64,000 nt of DNA from Takakia lepidozioides. Its lineage: Eukaryota; Streptophyta; Takakiopsida; Takakiales; Takakiaceae. The translations under genes were made by a program, and so were the position numbers. The stretch is from NCBI GenBank assembly GCA_030704615.1, contig CM060733.1, forward strand, positions 9,298,001 through 9,362,000, read 5' to 3'. This document shows, in pieces, positions 1-11,059 of the stretch; position 1 is the stretch's first letter; every line of letters begins with the position of its first letter. Below the pieces are notes generated by a model. It worked only from the letters and a program-made list of their open reading frames with translations, did not search any database and was not told where the DNA came from.

Positions 1-1295
1 AGAGAGACATCTTGCACTCCAGTTATCAAGAGTGAGTGAGAGTGAGAGTGAATGAAATTTAGAGTAAGAGAGGGAGAACCTAACAGAGGGAGCGCGCGTA
101 GAGGGAGCTGCAAAACCTGGAGGGGGTGACGAAATCCGGCCTGCGACCAGCCAACGAGCAACGAGCTGCGACCACTGAACGAACGGCCAGCCTACAACAA
201 TCACGGTTCAGATCATTCACTATGTTGGGGAGTTCACATGCCAAAATGCTATACTTGGAAAGTCATTTGTAGAAGCTGAAGCTCGTAAGCTCCCTAAGAT
301 TGTGTACTTCCAACACATATATTTCACAAGTGGGCTAAAGATCTTTGCATTTACATGTTTTATAATGTTCTTGATGATGTGATAGGGGAGGCTGGATGAA
401 CATCATGCAATCTACCCCCATGATACATATGGTGATGCTTTGACGACTTTGGAATGTGGGTATGTGCTACAGTCAGATGATGCTAATGTCTACCGGCTCC
501 CCTATTTAGACAGCAGTGACCCAAGCTTCTATATGTTCCTCCTCCCTTTTCCTCCCTATCTTCTGTTGAACCCCTTTTGTTCCTTCATGCTCCACTCATA
601 GAGCCTAAGTCAGTCAGGGATGGGACTCACACAAAATCTATGGCCAGAAGATTTGGCCAGCATGTAAATTATTTAATGGAATTTATCTCTCACTTTCACT
701 TTCTCTAGCTGGAATAATATACAGAAAACAAGACATGAATGGTGCAATGTGTTTGTGAGACTGGCGCAATACCCCTTGGTTGTGGTTTATGTTTTTAGTT
801 GATGACCTGGGAAAGAAATGTTTTGTGTCAAGTTACGTATACAATTATAAGCCTAGAGGCAAGACTATTCTAGCATCACAGACCCAACAATTCATAGACT
901 CTCTTCGAATAGGTAATAAAAAATTGGCCCATCATTTGAGCTCTTACAGTGGAATGTACTAGTGCCTTGCCTACGTAACCAGTCCTAAAATGAAAGCTAC
1001 ATGCTGACTATTGTGTCATTTTTCAGTTGTGCCACAGGCCCCATAGAAATGTGTTGCATTGCTTGTCCTGGGTTTTGTACTTCTTGATTGAATGCAATGG
1101 AATCATCAATTAGGGCCCCAAGAATCTCTTGTTTCTGTCCTTCTAAACCCATCTAACAGACACACTGAGTATTATTTTTGACGTAGTGAGGTAGTGTTCT
1201 ATGAAGTTAGTGACCGCGGATTTATAATATCAGAAACCAATGATTTTGATAAGTGCGAAGTGCATGTTTTTATGTTTATAACGGAATTTTGTGTA
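1..1295. other. Gene-poor left edge with two short open stretches
   Basis: No gene is recognised here. The first ~110 bases are GA-rich. On the plus strand, about 222-360 reads openly (it includes VGEFTCQNAILGKSF) and about 395-600 reads openly (it includes HDTYGDALTTLECGY). They could be two exons of one decayed gene or chance open frames. I cannot assign a family, and nothing downstream continues them. Confidence 0.25.
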
Positions 1296-1530
1296 CATTG
1301 GCTGGTAGCTCAGCTGGTAGGTGCACAATTGTCGTCCTGGTGGTTCGGGGTTCACCCATTGTCCCGCCCCGTGTGTGGGATCGTTCATGACGGTATGTCT
1401 GGGCGTTGATCGTCCTGTGGGCCTCATGGCCCATCAATGAAAGGGGGTTAATTTTTCCCCCTCCTCAAGGGCCTGAATTGTGGGTTGTTGCTCCCATGTT
1501 TCCTTTCTTAAAAATAAAATAAAATAATAG
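1296..1530 (+). mobile_element. tRNA-derived SINE, copy 1
   Basis: The 5' end looks like a tRNA promoter: an A-box-like TAGCTCAGCTGG at about 1306, then a B-box-like GGTTCGGGGTTCACC near 1341. An unrelated body with a CCTCCTCAAGGGCCTG stretch follows, and the unit ends in an A-rich AAAATAAAATAAAAT tail. A second copy with the same body lies in reverse at 6321-6545. The long body and A-rich tail make this a retroposon rather than a tRNA gene. Confidence 0.75.
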
Positions 1531-2280
1531 TATAAATAAAAACAAAGTTCCGTATGCCGAAAAGGTGAATATTGCCATGAGGGCACTTGCCCTGTAAGTT
1601 GGGGAGGAAGAGGAATGGAATCCATGTGCAGGTTGCAAAACAAGTGTACGTTGACGCACACATCATTGTTTTCTAGCGCTCGTCAAAATCAATAAAAAAA
1701 ATTATAAATGAAATTATTTTGTTTTGTTTTTGTTTTTTTGTTTTTTTGGTGTGTGTGTTGAAAAACAAGTATAAGTTTGGCACACACTTTTTTTTTTAAA
1801 CTCTATTTCCGGGCCTCCATCCCCCGTTTCAAAAAATAATAAAATTATATCTTCTAATCTGGCGGTTGGATATTATGGCTCAAATATTTTGAGGTAATAG
1901 ATTGAGTTGGTGGGTAGTAAATTCAACTATCGCTTTCATAGGTATTCAGAAATCTGGGAGATAAAGATATATTGGGTTTTTTTTCACAGCATGTCGTGAA
2001 AATGGGTTAATATGTCTATGGCATTAGTTGGGCAATATGTGGCCAAGTGCTGCAGCTACATACCTAGGCCCTGCTTCAAATTACACATAATCCTTATATC
2101 AAAATTCACACCTCCCCCTCTTCCTTCCATTTGTTATCTTTGCACAATCGACATCACTACCAAAATCTGCTATATGAACTCATACTTAAAAATCTCCTAC
2201 AATCTTCCATCCTTGTTGATATGGGAAGGGGGGTTTCGAGGAAATGGCCTATGTTGACACATACCTATATACGTCGCCAC
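1531..2280. other. AT-rich stretch without a recognised gene
   Basis: Poly-T runs and short broken frames only. The last 250 bases may be the eroded N-terminal part of the hAT transposase that becomes readable from about 2281, but no BED zinc finger could be read. Confidence 0.4.
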
Positions 2281-3304
2281 ATGGAGTCTACATGCCCACA
2301 TGTAAACTTTTGTATTCCTGCTTTGGCCTCTTATGTCTCTGCTACAACGAGCTTTGATTTGTGGATGTCTAAAGGAGCCTATGATGTTTTTGCCCTCATC
2401 ATTAACTTCTTGTCATTTGTGGGAACCAAAACATGTAACCATAGGCTTGTTTGAAGCCAAAGAAACAATTGGTCAGGCCATGGCCATGAAACTTTAGCAA
2501 CTTCTTGCTAAAATCTCTTTGACAAAAAAGATATTGTGTTATGTGAAAGATGAGGGTTCGAATTTGACAAGAATGACACAACTCAAGTCAGTTGTGAGTT
2601 GTGATAATTTACAGTTGAATGAACCTTTATCGGGATCATGCTTTGGACATGCTATGTCAAAAGCATATCAATAAGCCACCACGAATGAGAAAGTATGTAC
2701 AAGGTTATTTTATGTCTCCATCAAGGCTGCCCAAAGTGACATACAAAAATGCATTACATGGCCTAAGAAGTCAGGTAAGGGCCGTTAGGAATGACAGAAG
2801 ACGTGCATAGATTCTGGCATGCAACCTGACGAGCTTAATACTCCCGTAAAAACAATGCAAGTTTGTTATTTCATTTTTTGTTTGTAATATAGTGCATTTG
2901 TAATCAGATTTAGGCCTAGTAATTCTTTGTTTACTGTGTACTATACTATTTTTTTATGCTTTGTGACAATCTGATCATCACTATTGATATTATTGTAATC
3001 TGGTCAGAATTATGTTTTGTAATCTGGTCGTTTATTTTCTATAATCTGATCAGATTTCATACAATATTGTGGTCATCAATTGTTCATGATGTTTGCAATT
3101 TGGTCACTCGTTGAATTTTGATGTAGTATTTATGGGGATGGTACATGTTTGCAAGTAGGGTGACGATGTTTGATGGTGCTCTATGTTTCCGAACTGGTGC
3201 TACAGCCGTCAAACACTTGTTTTGCAAGCTCGAGTCCCCCACCGGTAAAACTTGGACTATTGTTGAGGCTGTTGTCAAAACACTATCTCATGTTATCACC
3301 AATT
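2281..3304 (+). pseudogene. hAT-family transposase, N-terminal/central part (interrupted)
   Basis: Degenerate plant hAT transposase (cut-and-paste DNA transposase with an RNase-H-like fold). Readable segments in order are FCIPALASYVSATTSFDLWM, then a frame change into GQAMAMKL, KILCYVKDEGSNLTRMT and SGSCFGHAMSKAYQ, then pieces around QKCITWPKKSGKG. An AT-rich gap with TAATCTGGTCA-like repeats fills about 2870-3110. From 3151 a clean frame runs to the end: MFDGALCFRTGATAVKH, KTWTIVEAVVKTLSHVIT, stopping at codon AAT (3301-3303), where an inverted-repeat terminus begins. The rest of the protein resumes in frame at 33,007. Several frameshifts and stops make it a pseudogene. The hAT assignment rests on remembered family blocks; the in-frame continuation is directly visible. 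Confidence 0.75.
3301..3304. repeat. Left target-site copy AATT of the large element
   Basis: AATT sits between the hAT coding sequence (…ATC ACC) and the inverted repeat starting AACCCTATTTTAA. The same four bases occur at 33,007-33,010. Counting them once gives ACC AAT TGT GTA GTC, which keeps the hAT frame open across the junction. A true duplication of 3 bp (AAT or ATT) is also possible. Confidence 0.6.
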
Positions 3305-3334
3305 AACCCTATTTTAATCAATTCTGGACTTTTG
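3305..3334 (+). repeat. Left terminal inverted repeat of the large element
   Basis: Begins AACCCTATTTTAATC and ends TTCTGGACTTTTG. It matches the reverse complement of 32,977-33,006 at 27 of 30 positions without gaps; the mismatches are at repeat positions 4, 14 and 15. Confidence 0.75.
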
Positions 3335-3527
3335 GCTTAAATCCGGACTAAACTTAATATATATTTGTATTAAATTTAATTGAAATATTAATAATATCAT
3401 GGTGTAATGTGTGATTGAACTTTGTGAAATTTCAGGTGATGTTATACTTGTTTCAAAATGTGTCATAGAAGAGGTCCATTTGACATTGAAGTGCTCAATG
3501 TGAAGTAGTAGTATTGAACAATTCATT

Positions 3528-3553
3528 GAACGTCCACTTGGAAGTCGAATAAA
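3528..3553. repeat. Weak copy of the dispersed palindrome
   Basis: Reads GAACGTCCACTTGG then AAGTCGAATAA. The left arm matches variants of the palindrome common at 17-33 kb, but the right arm is poor. It is the only candidate in the left half of the element, about 200 bp inside the left TIR. It may be chance. Confidence 0.35.
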
Positions 3554-3736
3554 GTAATATTCCATTGCAGGTCATCATGATAAACAAATGGGTCGCATCG
3601 AACATGGGCCAAACTCGTACTGTACCATACTCGATACAACTTGCTAGTAATTTTATTGATTGAATCTTCATATGAAGCACAATGTTCACATACCACGCCA
3701 TTGGAATGAATCATGTTTTGGATGTGACAAGGGCAG

Positions 3737-4150
3737 TAAAATATTAGAATAGCATGAAACATTCGGAAGATGTACTAGGTTTGGGGTGTAACTAGATAGA
3801 AGTGTAATAAGGTTTGGGTTTACAGTAAGGGTAAGGGTTTAGGGTTTGGATTTAGGGTACAAAAAGACAAACAAATATGATGGACTCACACTCAGTAGAA
3901 TTAAGAAATGGTTGAGGAATTTGATATCCTTGTAATCATTCTATCATACCTTATCCAACAAAAGAAAATATTAAAAGAGCATGAAACATTGAGAAGATGT
4001 AACATGGTAGTACAATAAGGTTTGGAGTGTAACTAGGGTAGTACACTAAAGTTATTGGTTTATGGTAAGATTAATGGTTTAGGGGTGATGGTAAAGATAG
4101 GGTTTTCGGTTTGGGTTTAAGAACACTATTGGACAAACAAATATGGAAGA
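3737..4150 (+). repeat. Imperfect tandem duplication with telomere-like motifs
   Basis: Two similar blocks begin at about 3740 and 3968, each with AGCATGAAACATT, then GAAGATGTA, then GTGTAACTAG, then GGTTTA/GGGTTT-rich sequence, and end near GGACAAACAAATATG or the like. The first copy contains GTAAGGGTAAGGGTTTAGGG, close to the plant telomere repeat TTTAGGG, but the motif is not a true array. No coding capacity is evident. Confidence 0.6.
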
Positions 4151-4739
4151 CTCTTGAGGAGCTATAGATAAAACTACCTCATGTCGTCTCAGAGATTTGT
4201 GAGCGCCAAAAATGTCAATCCCATTTATGTCCAGTCAACCTTGACACGCAATTCGGGACACGCAGCAGAGAGGGCGTAGGCGCATGTGCACAACAACCTT
4301 AGGCCCCTCACAATGAGACAGTCTGAAGCTGAGCTGAGCACGAATTTCAATCTCTACTAGTCCAACCGTACTAGAGAAATATCTAGTGATCCTCAGACAA
4401 GGCTTTCTTCACCACCTTACAAAAATTGTTCCCAATGACTACCTCCCTGTCCACATTGTTGCTTGATGTCGGGAAGCTTGGACAAAGTGCCTTGCTCTTT
4501 GTGACTGGCTCCCTTTTTGAGACAGCAGGGTTTTTTTTTTACAGGTGTACTTCACTCACAACCGTTTTTTTTACACTGCGTCCGGGATATCAATGATCGC
4601 CCCAGCCTGAATTTTGCCCACCCTATCAAGCGCTAGTGTTTTTTAACTAGTGCTTTTCAACTCGTCTGCTGAGGGCCCCACTTTCTCCCCTCTACTGGTA
4701 CATGTCAAAATCACTCCAAGAGCCATAGTGTTGGAAAAC
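4151..4739. other. No gene recognised
   Basis: Mixed-composition sequence with a poly-T run near 4530-4550 and no convincing frame. It leads directly into the PPR-derived tandem array. Confidence 0.5.
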
Positions 4740-6110
4740 TGCCTTCGCATCCTTGATGCTCCCACATTTGGCATACATGTCCACGAGGGCACTGTCCAGA
4801 ATCACAATCAGGTACAATTCCAGCTTTGACAATGAAACCATGGACCTGATCTTCCCTTTTCCAGAGCTGGCAAGCTTGCCCTTGATGCTCCCACATTTGG
4901 CGTACATGTCCACGAGGGCATTGTTCAGAATCACATCAGGTACAATTCCAGCTTTGACAATGAAACCATGGACCTCTTCCCTTTTCCAGAGCTGCCAGGC
5001 TTGCCCTTCATGCTGACACATTTAGCATACATGTCCACGAGGGCATTGTCCAGAATCACATCAGGTATAATTCCAGCTTTGACAATGAAACCATGGACCT
5101 CTTCCCTTTTCTAGAGCTGCCAGGCTTGCCCTTCATGCTGACACATTTGGCATACATGTCCACGATTGGCATACATGTCCACGAGGGCATTGTCCATAAT
5201 CACAATCAGGTACAATTCCAGCTTTGACAATGAAATCATGGACCTGATCGGAACCTTTTCCAGAGCTGGCAGGCTTGCCATTGATGCTCCCACGTTTGGC
5301 ATACATGTCCACGAGGGCATTGTCCAGAATCACAATCAGGTACAATGCAAGCTTTGACAATGAAACCATAGACCTGATCTTCCATTTTCCAGAGCTGGCA
5401 AAAATTGCCCTTGATGCTCCCACATTTGGCGTACATGTCCACAAGGGCATTGTTCAGAATCACATCAGGTACAATTCCAGCTTTGACAATGAAACCATGG
5501 ACCTCTTCCCTTTTCCAGAGCTGCCAGGCTTGCCCTTCATGCTGACACATTTGGCATACATGTCCACGAGGGCATTGTCCAGAATCACATCAGGTATAAT
5601 TCCAGTTTTGACAATGAAACCATGGACCTCTTCTTTTTTCCAAAGCTGGCAGGCTTGCCCTTGATGCTCCCACATTTGGCATACATGTCCACAAGGGCAT
5701 TGTCCAGAATCACAATCAGGTACAATTCCAGCTTTGACAATGAAACCATGGACCTGATCAGAACCTTTTCCAGAGCTGGCAGGCTTGCCATTGATGCTCC
5801 CACGTTTGGCATACATGTCCACGAGGGCATTGTCCAGAATCACAATCACGTACAATGCAAGCTTTGACAATGAAACCATAGACCTGATCTTCCCTTTCCC
5901 AGAGCTGGCACGCTTGCCCTTCACGCTCCCACATTTGGCATACATGTCCACAAGGGCATTGTCCAGAATCACAATCAGGTACAATTCCAGCTTAGACAAT
6001 GAAACCACGGACTTGATCTTCCCTTTTCCAGAGCTGGCAGGCTTGCCCTTGATGCTCCCACATTTGGTATCCCTAAAGCATGGACCTAATCTTCCGTTTT
6101 TCCAGAGCTG
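4740..6110 (-). repeat. Minisatellite made of a PPR-gene fragment (about 11 units)
   Basis: On the minus strand each unit encodes part of a plant PPR protein: HGFIVKAGIVPDVILDN followed by ALVDMYAKCGSIKG. The landmark TACATGTCCA recurs (plus strand) at 4774, 4903, 5028, 5153, 5172, 5302, 5432, 5557, 5682, 5812 and 5941, with a truncated unit near 6069. Spacing is 125 or 129-130 bp, plus one 19-bp micro-duplication. Because units are not all multiples of three, the frame alternates between HGFIVKAG and the shifted SMVSLSKLELY, so no functional PPR protein is encoded. Two long units then two short units recur, giving a four-unit higher-order repeat of roughly 510-530 bp. Confidence 0.85.
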
Positions 6111-6320
6111 CCAGACCCTAGCGTTTTTAGGGTTGCTTGCTCCAGATGCGAAGGTTGATCCAACTGCGGGCCTCCCATGCATGTTTGCCCTCTCTCCCGC
6201 TCGCTCGCTCTAAGTCCCAACCCTCTCTCTCTCTCCCTCCCGCTCGCTCTAAGTCTGTTCACGCTACTGTGATGGGCAACTTTTTAAGTTTTTAAACCTT
6301 TTTGTAAACCCTAAAAGCCC

Positions 6321-6545
6321 CTTTTTGATTTTATTTTATTTTTTATTTTATTTTTTCTTAAAGGAAACCACAAGCCCTTGAGGAGGTGGAAAATTCACCC
6401 GCCTTCATTTATGGGCCATAAGACCTACAGGACGATCAACGTCAAGACATACCGTCTCGAACAATCCCACACACGGGATAAGGGCAGCGGGTTTGAACCC
6501 CAAACCACAAGGGCGACACACTGTGCACTTACCAGCCGATGTGAT
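6321..6545 (-). mobile_element. tRNA-derived SINE, copy 2 (reverse orientation)
   Basis: The reverse complement carries the same head (GGCTGGTA…GTGCACA), a B-box-like GGTTTGGGGTTCAAACCC, the shared body (GTGTGTGGGATTGTTCG, GACGTTGATCGTCCTG, CCTCCTCAAGGGCTTG) and an A-rich tail. Compared with copy 1 it lacks about 12 bases of the A-box region (GCTCAGCTGGTA), so it is probably no longer transcribable. Confidence 0.75.
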
Positions 6546-7133
6546 TTTTTTTAAATCTTTGTTTTTTTTGGGTTTTTTTAATTCATTCTAGTGGTAAAAG
6601 TCTCCGTTTTTTTAAGATATAAATACTCATATATTATATATATAACCAGAAAAGCATGTGTCGACACGTGTAGTCATGTAGTGATTCATCCATGTGATGA
6701 TCTGGCATAATGCATTAGAGTGAGAGTCATGAAGTCATATGTCTGTCTTGCAATATGCACACGTCATTCTAGTGTAGCCATGACCGTGACTGGTAGTCAT
6801 ATCTGCCATGCCAATATTCGTGGTCAAACATGTTTGACCTGTGTTGCGCAGAGTCCGAAGCCATGCAGTCGCATATACGCCTTCTCCAGACCTACATTAT
6901 GACTTCAAAAGCATTTTACGACTGCAAATGGCATTTCTGCCACAAATCTGTCATGACTGCGCACCCATGGGAGTCATAAAAGCCGCAATCTGTTGTAGTG
7001 AGTACCTGGAATCAACATTAGGGCCGCAAGCTGGGCAGGCCTTGTATCCCCCGTGTGCGCATCTTGCTAGCAACCCATAAGCTGGAAAGTCGTGGATTGA
7101 CCACATCAAGATGGCCCACATGCGAAATGACTG
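6546..7133. other. No gene recognised
   Basis: Poly-T and AT-rich start, then mixed sequence. A near-palindrome TGTGTCGACACGTGT occurs at about 6657. No frame resembles a known protein. Confidence 0.5.
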
Positions 7134-7960
7134 TTACCCCACTAGGCTACTTCCATCCAATGCCTCCACACCAACTTCCCACAACAATTTCAGCTCATCC
7201 ACAAGGGGCTGCAGATAAACATCTGCATTGTCATTTCCCACAGATTGTGGTCCAGGAATCAATAAAGCCAACATCGTGAAAAATGGCTTAGTACACAGCC
7301 AGGGTGGAAGATTATAGTTTACCAACATGACAGGCCAAGTTGACCATTTGTTTGATTTATCACTGTAAGGATTGACACCATCCCATGCGAGACCCAATCG
7401 CAGATTTCTGGGGTCCGCTGCAAACTCAGGCCATTTTTGGTCAATGTGGGCCCAAGCCTTGCTGTTTGCTGGGTGCCTAACCAAGCCATCTAGACTTCGA
7501 TTCTTAAAGTGCCATGACATTAACTCTGAGATGGATTTGGCTTTATACATTCGAAGCAGCCTTGGAATGATAGGGAAATGTCGAAGGACCTTACGAGGTA
7601 CTGGTGTCTTCGTACCCACCACATAACGACGTGCCTGACATTTTGGACAAACCTCCAAATTCTGAAGCTCCCTTCTGAACAACACACAGCCTTTCGGACA
7701 TGCATATGAATTTGGGTGGGAAAAGGCTCACTGGAATGTCAACTCCAGTTGCCTGCTTTCTGGCTTGGTCTGGATTGTAATGAGGCCAACAGTTGTGGGG
7801 GTCATACTTCTTCTTCAACAAAGCCAGATAGACAATGCAGCACTAGAGGCACTTGAAGTCCTTACCCCTAAACCCTCCAACATCTCTTTGCCAATTCAAC
7901 TTGTGGACCATGTGCCTTTGTTTTCAGCAATGTGAGTGTTGGTACTCTTATGGTATGCTT
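7134..7960 (-). pseudogene. CACTA (En/Spm) TNP2-type transposase fragment
   Basis: The minus strand encodes about 180 residues typical of Transposase_21/TNP2: EVCPKCQARRYVVG, then IPRKVLRHFPIIPRLLRMYK, HPANSKAWAHIDQKWPEF, ADPRNLRLGLAWDGVNPY, WPVMLVNYNLPPWLC, LLIPGPQSVGNDNADVYL and LVDELKLLWEVGVEALD. A short upstream frame (YDPHNCWPHYN, SLFPPKFICMSERL) continues N-terminally with frame changes to about 7960. The C-terminal catalytic part beyond GVEALD is missing, so this is a fragment. TNP2 is the transposase of CACTA elements. Whether this piece belongs to the surrounding 29.7-kb element or is a nested fossil is undecided. Confidence 0.8.
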
Positions 7961-8127
7961 GACCTTCATGATGGTATATAAATGTTGCCTCTTTTTCCTT
8001 TTTCATCTTGAACCCATAAACTGAGAATGGTGGTTTTGACTTGGTGATTGTCTCTCACCAATCCATGGACCAAGAAGAAGAACAACATGAACGGTAGTGA
8101 CAAGCCACTTTGTCTAACTTCATTTTC

Positions 8128-9784
8128 ATGAGAGAGAGAGAGAGAGATTGTACTCATAAGACGTTGTTTGCCGTAGCCTTGTGGACATTGACCCCGCGCC
8201 CAGTTTGAGCGGGAACAAAAGGGACAGAACCTACCTCTGTCAGGGGCTGACGTTGGTAGTAAGACTTACCTTCATATATAGAATTAATTCGGGTTTTCCA
8301 GATATCCTCTAGAAATCCTTCTTGTATAGATTGACAATGACGCCCTGTCACCAGCGAAAGGGGATTGTTTCAGTCTTCTAGATCAGGTTAAAGAGGAGAA
8401 CTAGGGATTGAATTCTGTCTTGAAGTTGATGGATTGAACCGTCTCTGCCAATGCCTGATTTATGTTGGCAACCCGCATGGGATCGCCACCGTGCTTGATA
8501 AGCTCGTTGACAATACCATCAGGTCCACCAGCTTTATATCCATTTATATGTTCAATTGCTTCCACAATCTCAGAAGGACTAATGGGAGCGTTATAAGCCA
8601 TTGAAATATACTCCAGTTCATCAGGGCTATTTTGCATCATAGGAACAGTTTTTCCAACTGTGTCCCTCCATTCAGTAGAAGACCCCTCACTGTTAGACCT
8701 AGAAGTTATGCCAAGGATACTGTAGTGAGTTTCAAAGGTTTTGACAATGTCAACCGATGAAGTCACCACTGCACCTTTAGTAGTCTTCAGCGCTTGTACT
8801 TGCTGACCGTTTTTCGGCTTGTACAAATGTTGAAGGGCCAACCAGAATTTCTTGTCATTACCACCATGGTGGTTTGAGTTTATTTCACTGTATAACTTGT
8901 CCCAGTATAATTTCTTCTGAGACCTAACAAGTTGTTTGATATCTTTACGGAGCTGGTAGTACCTCGCCCACAATTCTCTGTTGGTTTCCAAATCGCAGCA
9001 CTCTTTATAGAGGGCTCGTCTCTCAGCTATCTTGAGTTTAATCTCATTGGTCCACCAATTAACAGCTCTACCACAGACAATTAGTTTCATCCCAATGATC
9101 TTGTCAACCACGGAGGAAACGAAACTCTCCCAAGAGTCCCCTGCTCTTTAGACTTCATTTCTTGCGTTATCAAAGCGAGACTGAAGTTCTTGGAGCGATT
9201 GGACAAAATGAGGGAGAGCCTCTTGCAAGGGCTGGACATACTCAGCCTTGACCTCCTCATTATGGAGTTTTTCTATGCGCCACTTCCGAATCGAATGTTT
9301 CACATATCTCTTGGTGTTGGGAAAACACCTTTTGATCTCATTCCAAACCAGGAAATGGTCAGAGGTACCAATATCAGTTCTGTCGATCAACACATTGGCA
9401 CACTGGGGGAACAAATTTTTGTCCATTATGATATAATCCACAATGGAACGTTCCCCAGTTTGGGATTTCTCACGAGTCCACTGCACTTGGTCACCTCTTG
9501 TCCTGTTATTCAAGGTCAAAAGCTGAAGATTTTCTAGACAGTTAATTAACCGTCTGCCATTAGAATTCAGTTCGTCCTCACCAAAAGGTCCAATGATATC
9601 GTCCCGATGGAGCCCTTTGCCCACCCGGGCATTGAAGTCACCCAATAGCACCACCTGACCTTTGGCAAGGAACGAAGCACAGTCCAGCTTTACATCTTCG
9701 AAGGCTTTGTCTGCATCAGCACAAAGCATCCCCTCTGTGGGCATGTAAACACAACCCACAAAGAGGTCCTTTGTCCTCGAGACT

Positions 9785-9787
<3 letters not shown>
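8128..9787 (-). mobile_element. LINE retrotransposon copy with endonuclease and partial reverse transcriptase
   Basis: Reading on the minus strand from 9787: an APE-type endonuclease domain (LFVGCVYMPTEGM, VVLLGDFNARVGK, SIVDYIIMD, GTSDHFLVW) runs to about 9150. An in-frame TAA follows near 9149-9151, then the linker and RT N-terminus (VNWWTNEIKLKIAERRALYK, NDKKFWLALQHLYKPK, INGYKAGGPDGIVNELIKHG) to 8401. The RT catalytic core is missing. The sequence jumps to the element's 3' end (8351-8150, encoding GFLEDIWKTRINSIYEGKSY in frame), which runs into a (TC)n tail at 8128-8147. It is thus an internally deleted non-LTR retrotransposon. The microsatellite tail and APE endonuclease suggest an RTE-, CR1- or Jockey-like clade; the clade is not settled. 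Confidence 0.8.

Positions 9788-9829
<42 letters not shown>
9788..9829. repeat. (GA)n microsatellite between two LINE copies
   Basis: About 40 bases of uninterrupted GA. On the LINE sense (minus) strand it is the (TC)n tail of the upstream LINE fragment and abuts the endonuclease region of the next copy, so the two copies lie head to tail across it. Confidence 0.85.
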
Positions 9830-9831
<2 letters not shown>

Positions 9832-10190
9832 CTTATCATAGCCTTGTGGCCACAGACCTTGCCCGTGCCCAGCAGAACAAGAGGGAACAGACATGAGGGG
9901 CTCACTCCAGTAGTAGGACTTACCGTGTTATAAACATTAGTTCAGGCTTTCCAGATTCCTTTTAGAAAGCCCTTCACACAAGCATCAATATGTTGTATGT
10001 GGGCTACCAAGCACCGAGACCCCAACAGGGCCACCGCTTTAGACTCAGCCTTGACATATTGAAAGTTGGTGAACAGAGGTGCAGGGACTATGTTCTTGAT
10101 GGTCTTGAAGAGGATCGCTCTCTGATGAGAATACCCCGGACTTGTATCAGAAAATGGACATTGTCTTCAGGCCACCCACACCAGTGAGCA
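9830..10190 (-). mobile_element. LINE 3'-end fragment
   Basis: The minus strand matches the LINE 3' end also found at 8150-8345, 44.7-45.0 kb and 46.4-46.75 kb: shared GCCTTGTGGCCA, CTTACCGTG, TTTCCAGAT, AGCATCAA and GACCCCAACAGGGCCA words. It encodes the C-terminal part of the RT ORF, past the catalytic domain. Confidence 0.7.
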
Positions 10191-10224
10191 TTGACAATCT
10201 CCCTTTCCGCTCTGCATCTGTTTA

Positions 10225-10990
10225 TTGTTCAAAGGTAGACTCCCCATCCTGAGGTTAAATTTTCAGTCTAGTGCCAAGGGTAGGTCTGCCCTTCAGATCA
10301 TCCTCAAAGTCATCACCCATGTCACAAACTGGAAACGAGTTCAGGGAAGTTTATGCCTAACATTGTTTTGTTCGGACATTCTTCATGCTTTTGACATGGC
10401 CTTAGACACTTCAGCCTCCACGTCAGATTCATCTAGCAGGGTGAGTTCTTCCTTCCTAATATTCAGGTATTTATCATAGGGTCGCTGGTATGAGGCATGC
10501 GATTCAGCTGACTGTACCATCTGACCTTGAACTCATCATGTTGAGAGCTCAAGGCTGGTACTCCAAACTTGCCCTGAGCAGCCACGTCAGTTGTTCTACA
10601 GCTTCTAGGGTCAGGGGAAAGATATGGAGGATGGTTCACAACCTGCATGCGAACACCAAAGCTTGTGTTGTGGTCAATAGCGAGAAGTCTAATTTCTTTG
10701 ACATTGACCAAGGTGTAGCTCAAGGTTGTACCCTCTCCCCGCTGCTCTTCAATGTTTTCGTTTATCAGCCCCTTAAAAATTAGGAAAGCAAGAGATTTGG
10801 GTTACAGGTGGGTGATGCCGCCATACCAGCACTTATGAAGAGATCAGGCCTTATCAGGCCTTGGAGTACACATCTGCCGTGTGGGTTGGCCAACTCCAAT
10901 CATGCTAAAACTTTAGAATCCATTCAGCTTTTTGGTGCTCAAAGAGAGCATGTCAGCGCGTGCACCATAAGATGTCAAGGAAGGAAACCT
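10225..10990 (+). mobile_element. LINE reverse-transcriptase fragments, opposite orientation and rearranged
   Basis: On the plus strand GRSALQIILKVITHVTNWK and a broken ILHAFDMALD resemble the RT palm region. After an inserted stretch (10,480-10,600, which is LINE 3' sequence in the other orientation) the frame resumes with KIWRMVHNLHANTKACVVV and DIDQGVAQGCTLSPLLFNVF, the classic QGxxLSPLLF RT motif. It then jumps to HAKTLESIQLFG-like sequence shared with 46.85-46.97 kb. The catalytic YxDD motif is absent. Confidence 0.65.
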
Positions 10991-11059
10991 TTGTAGAAGG
11001 AAGGTGTCGTTCTAGGACAGAGGTTTCCTTAGAGGTTTCTTTCTTTTTTCCTTCCTTGA

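Noticed and set aside
1301-1365. A functional tRNA gene
   Set aside because: The A and B box words are present, but the acceptor stem does not close and the unit continues into a long body with an A-rich tail shared with a second copy, so it is a SINE.
3528-3553. Firm palindrome copy near the left TIR
   Set aside because: Only the left arm is convincing; listed as weak and not counted among the thirteen.
4692-6182. Functional PPR protein
   Set aside because: Units of 125 and 129-130 bp shift frame repeatedly and lack full 35-residue helical repeats, E/DYW domains and a start.
9788-9829. Leu-Ser repeat protein encoded by the GA tract
   Set aside because: Translation of a microsatellite; the same happens at 47.1 and 51.6 kb.
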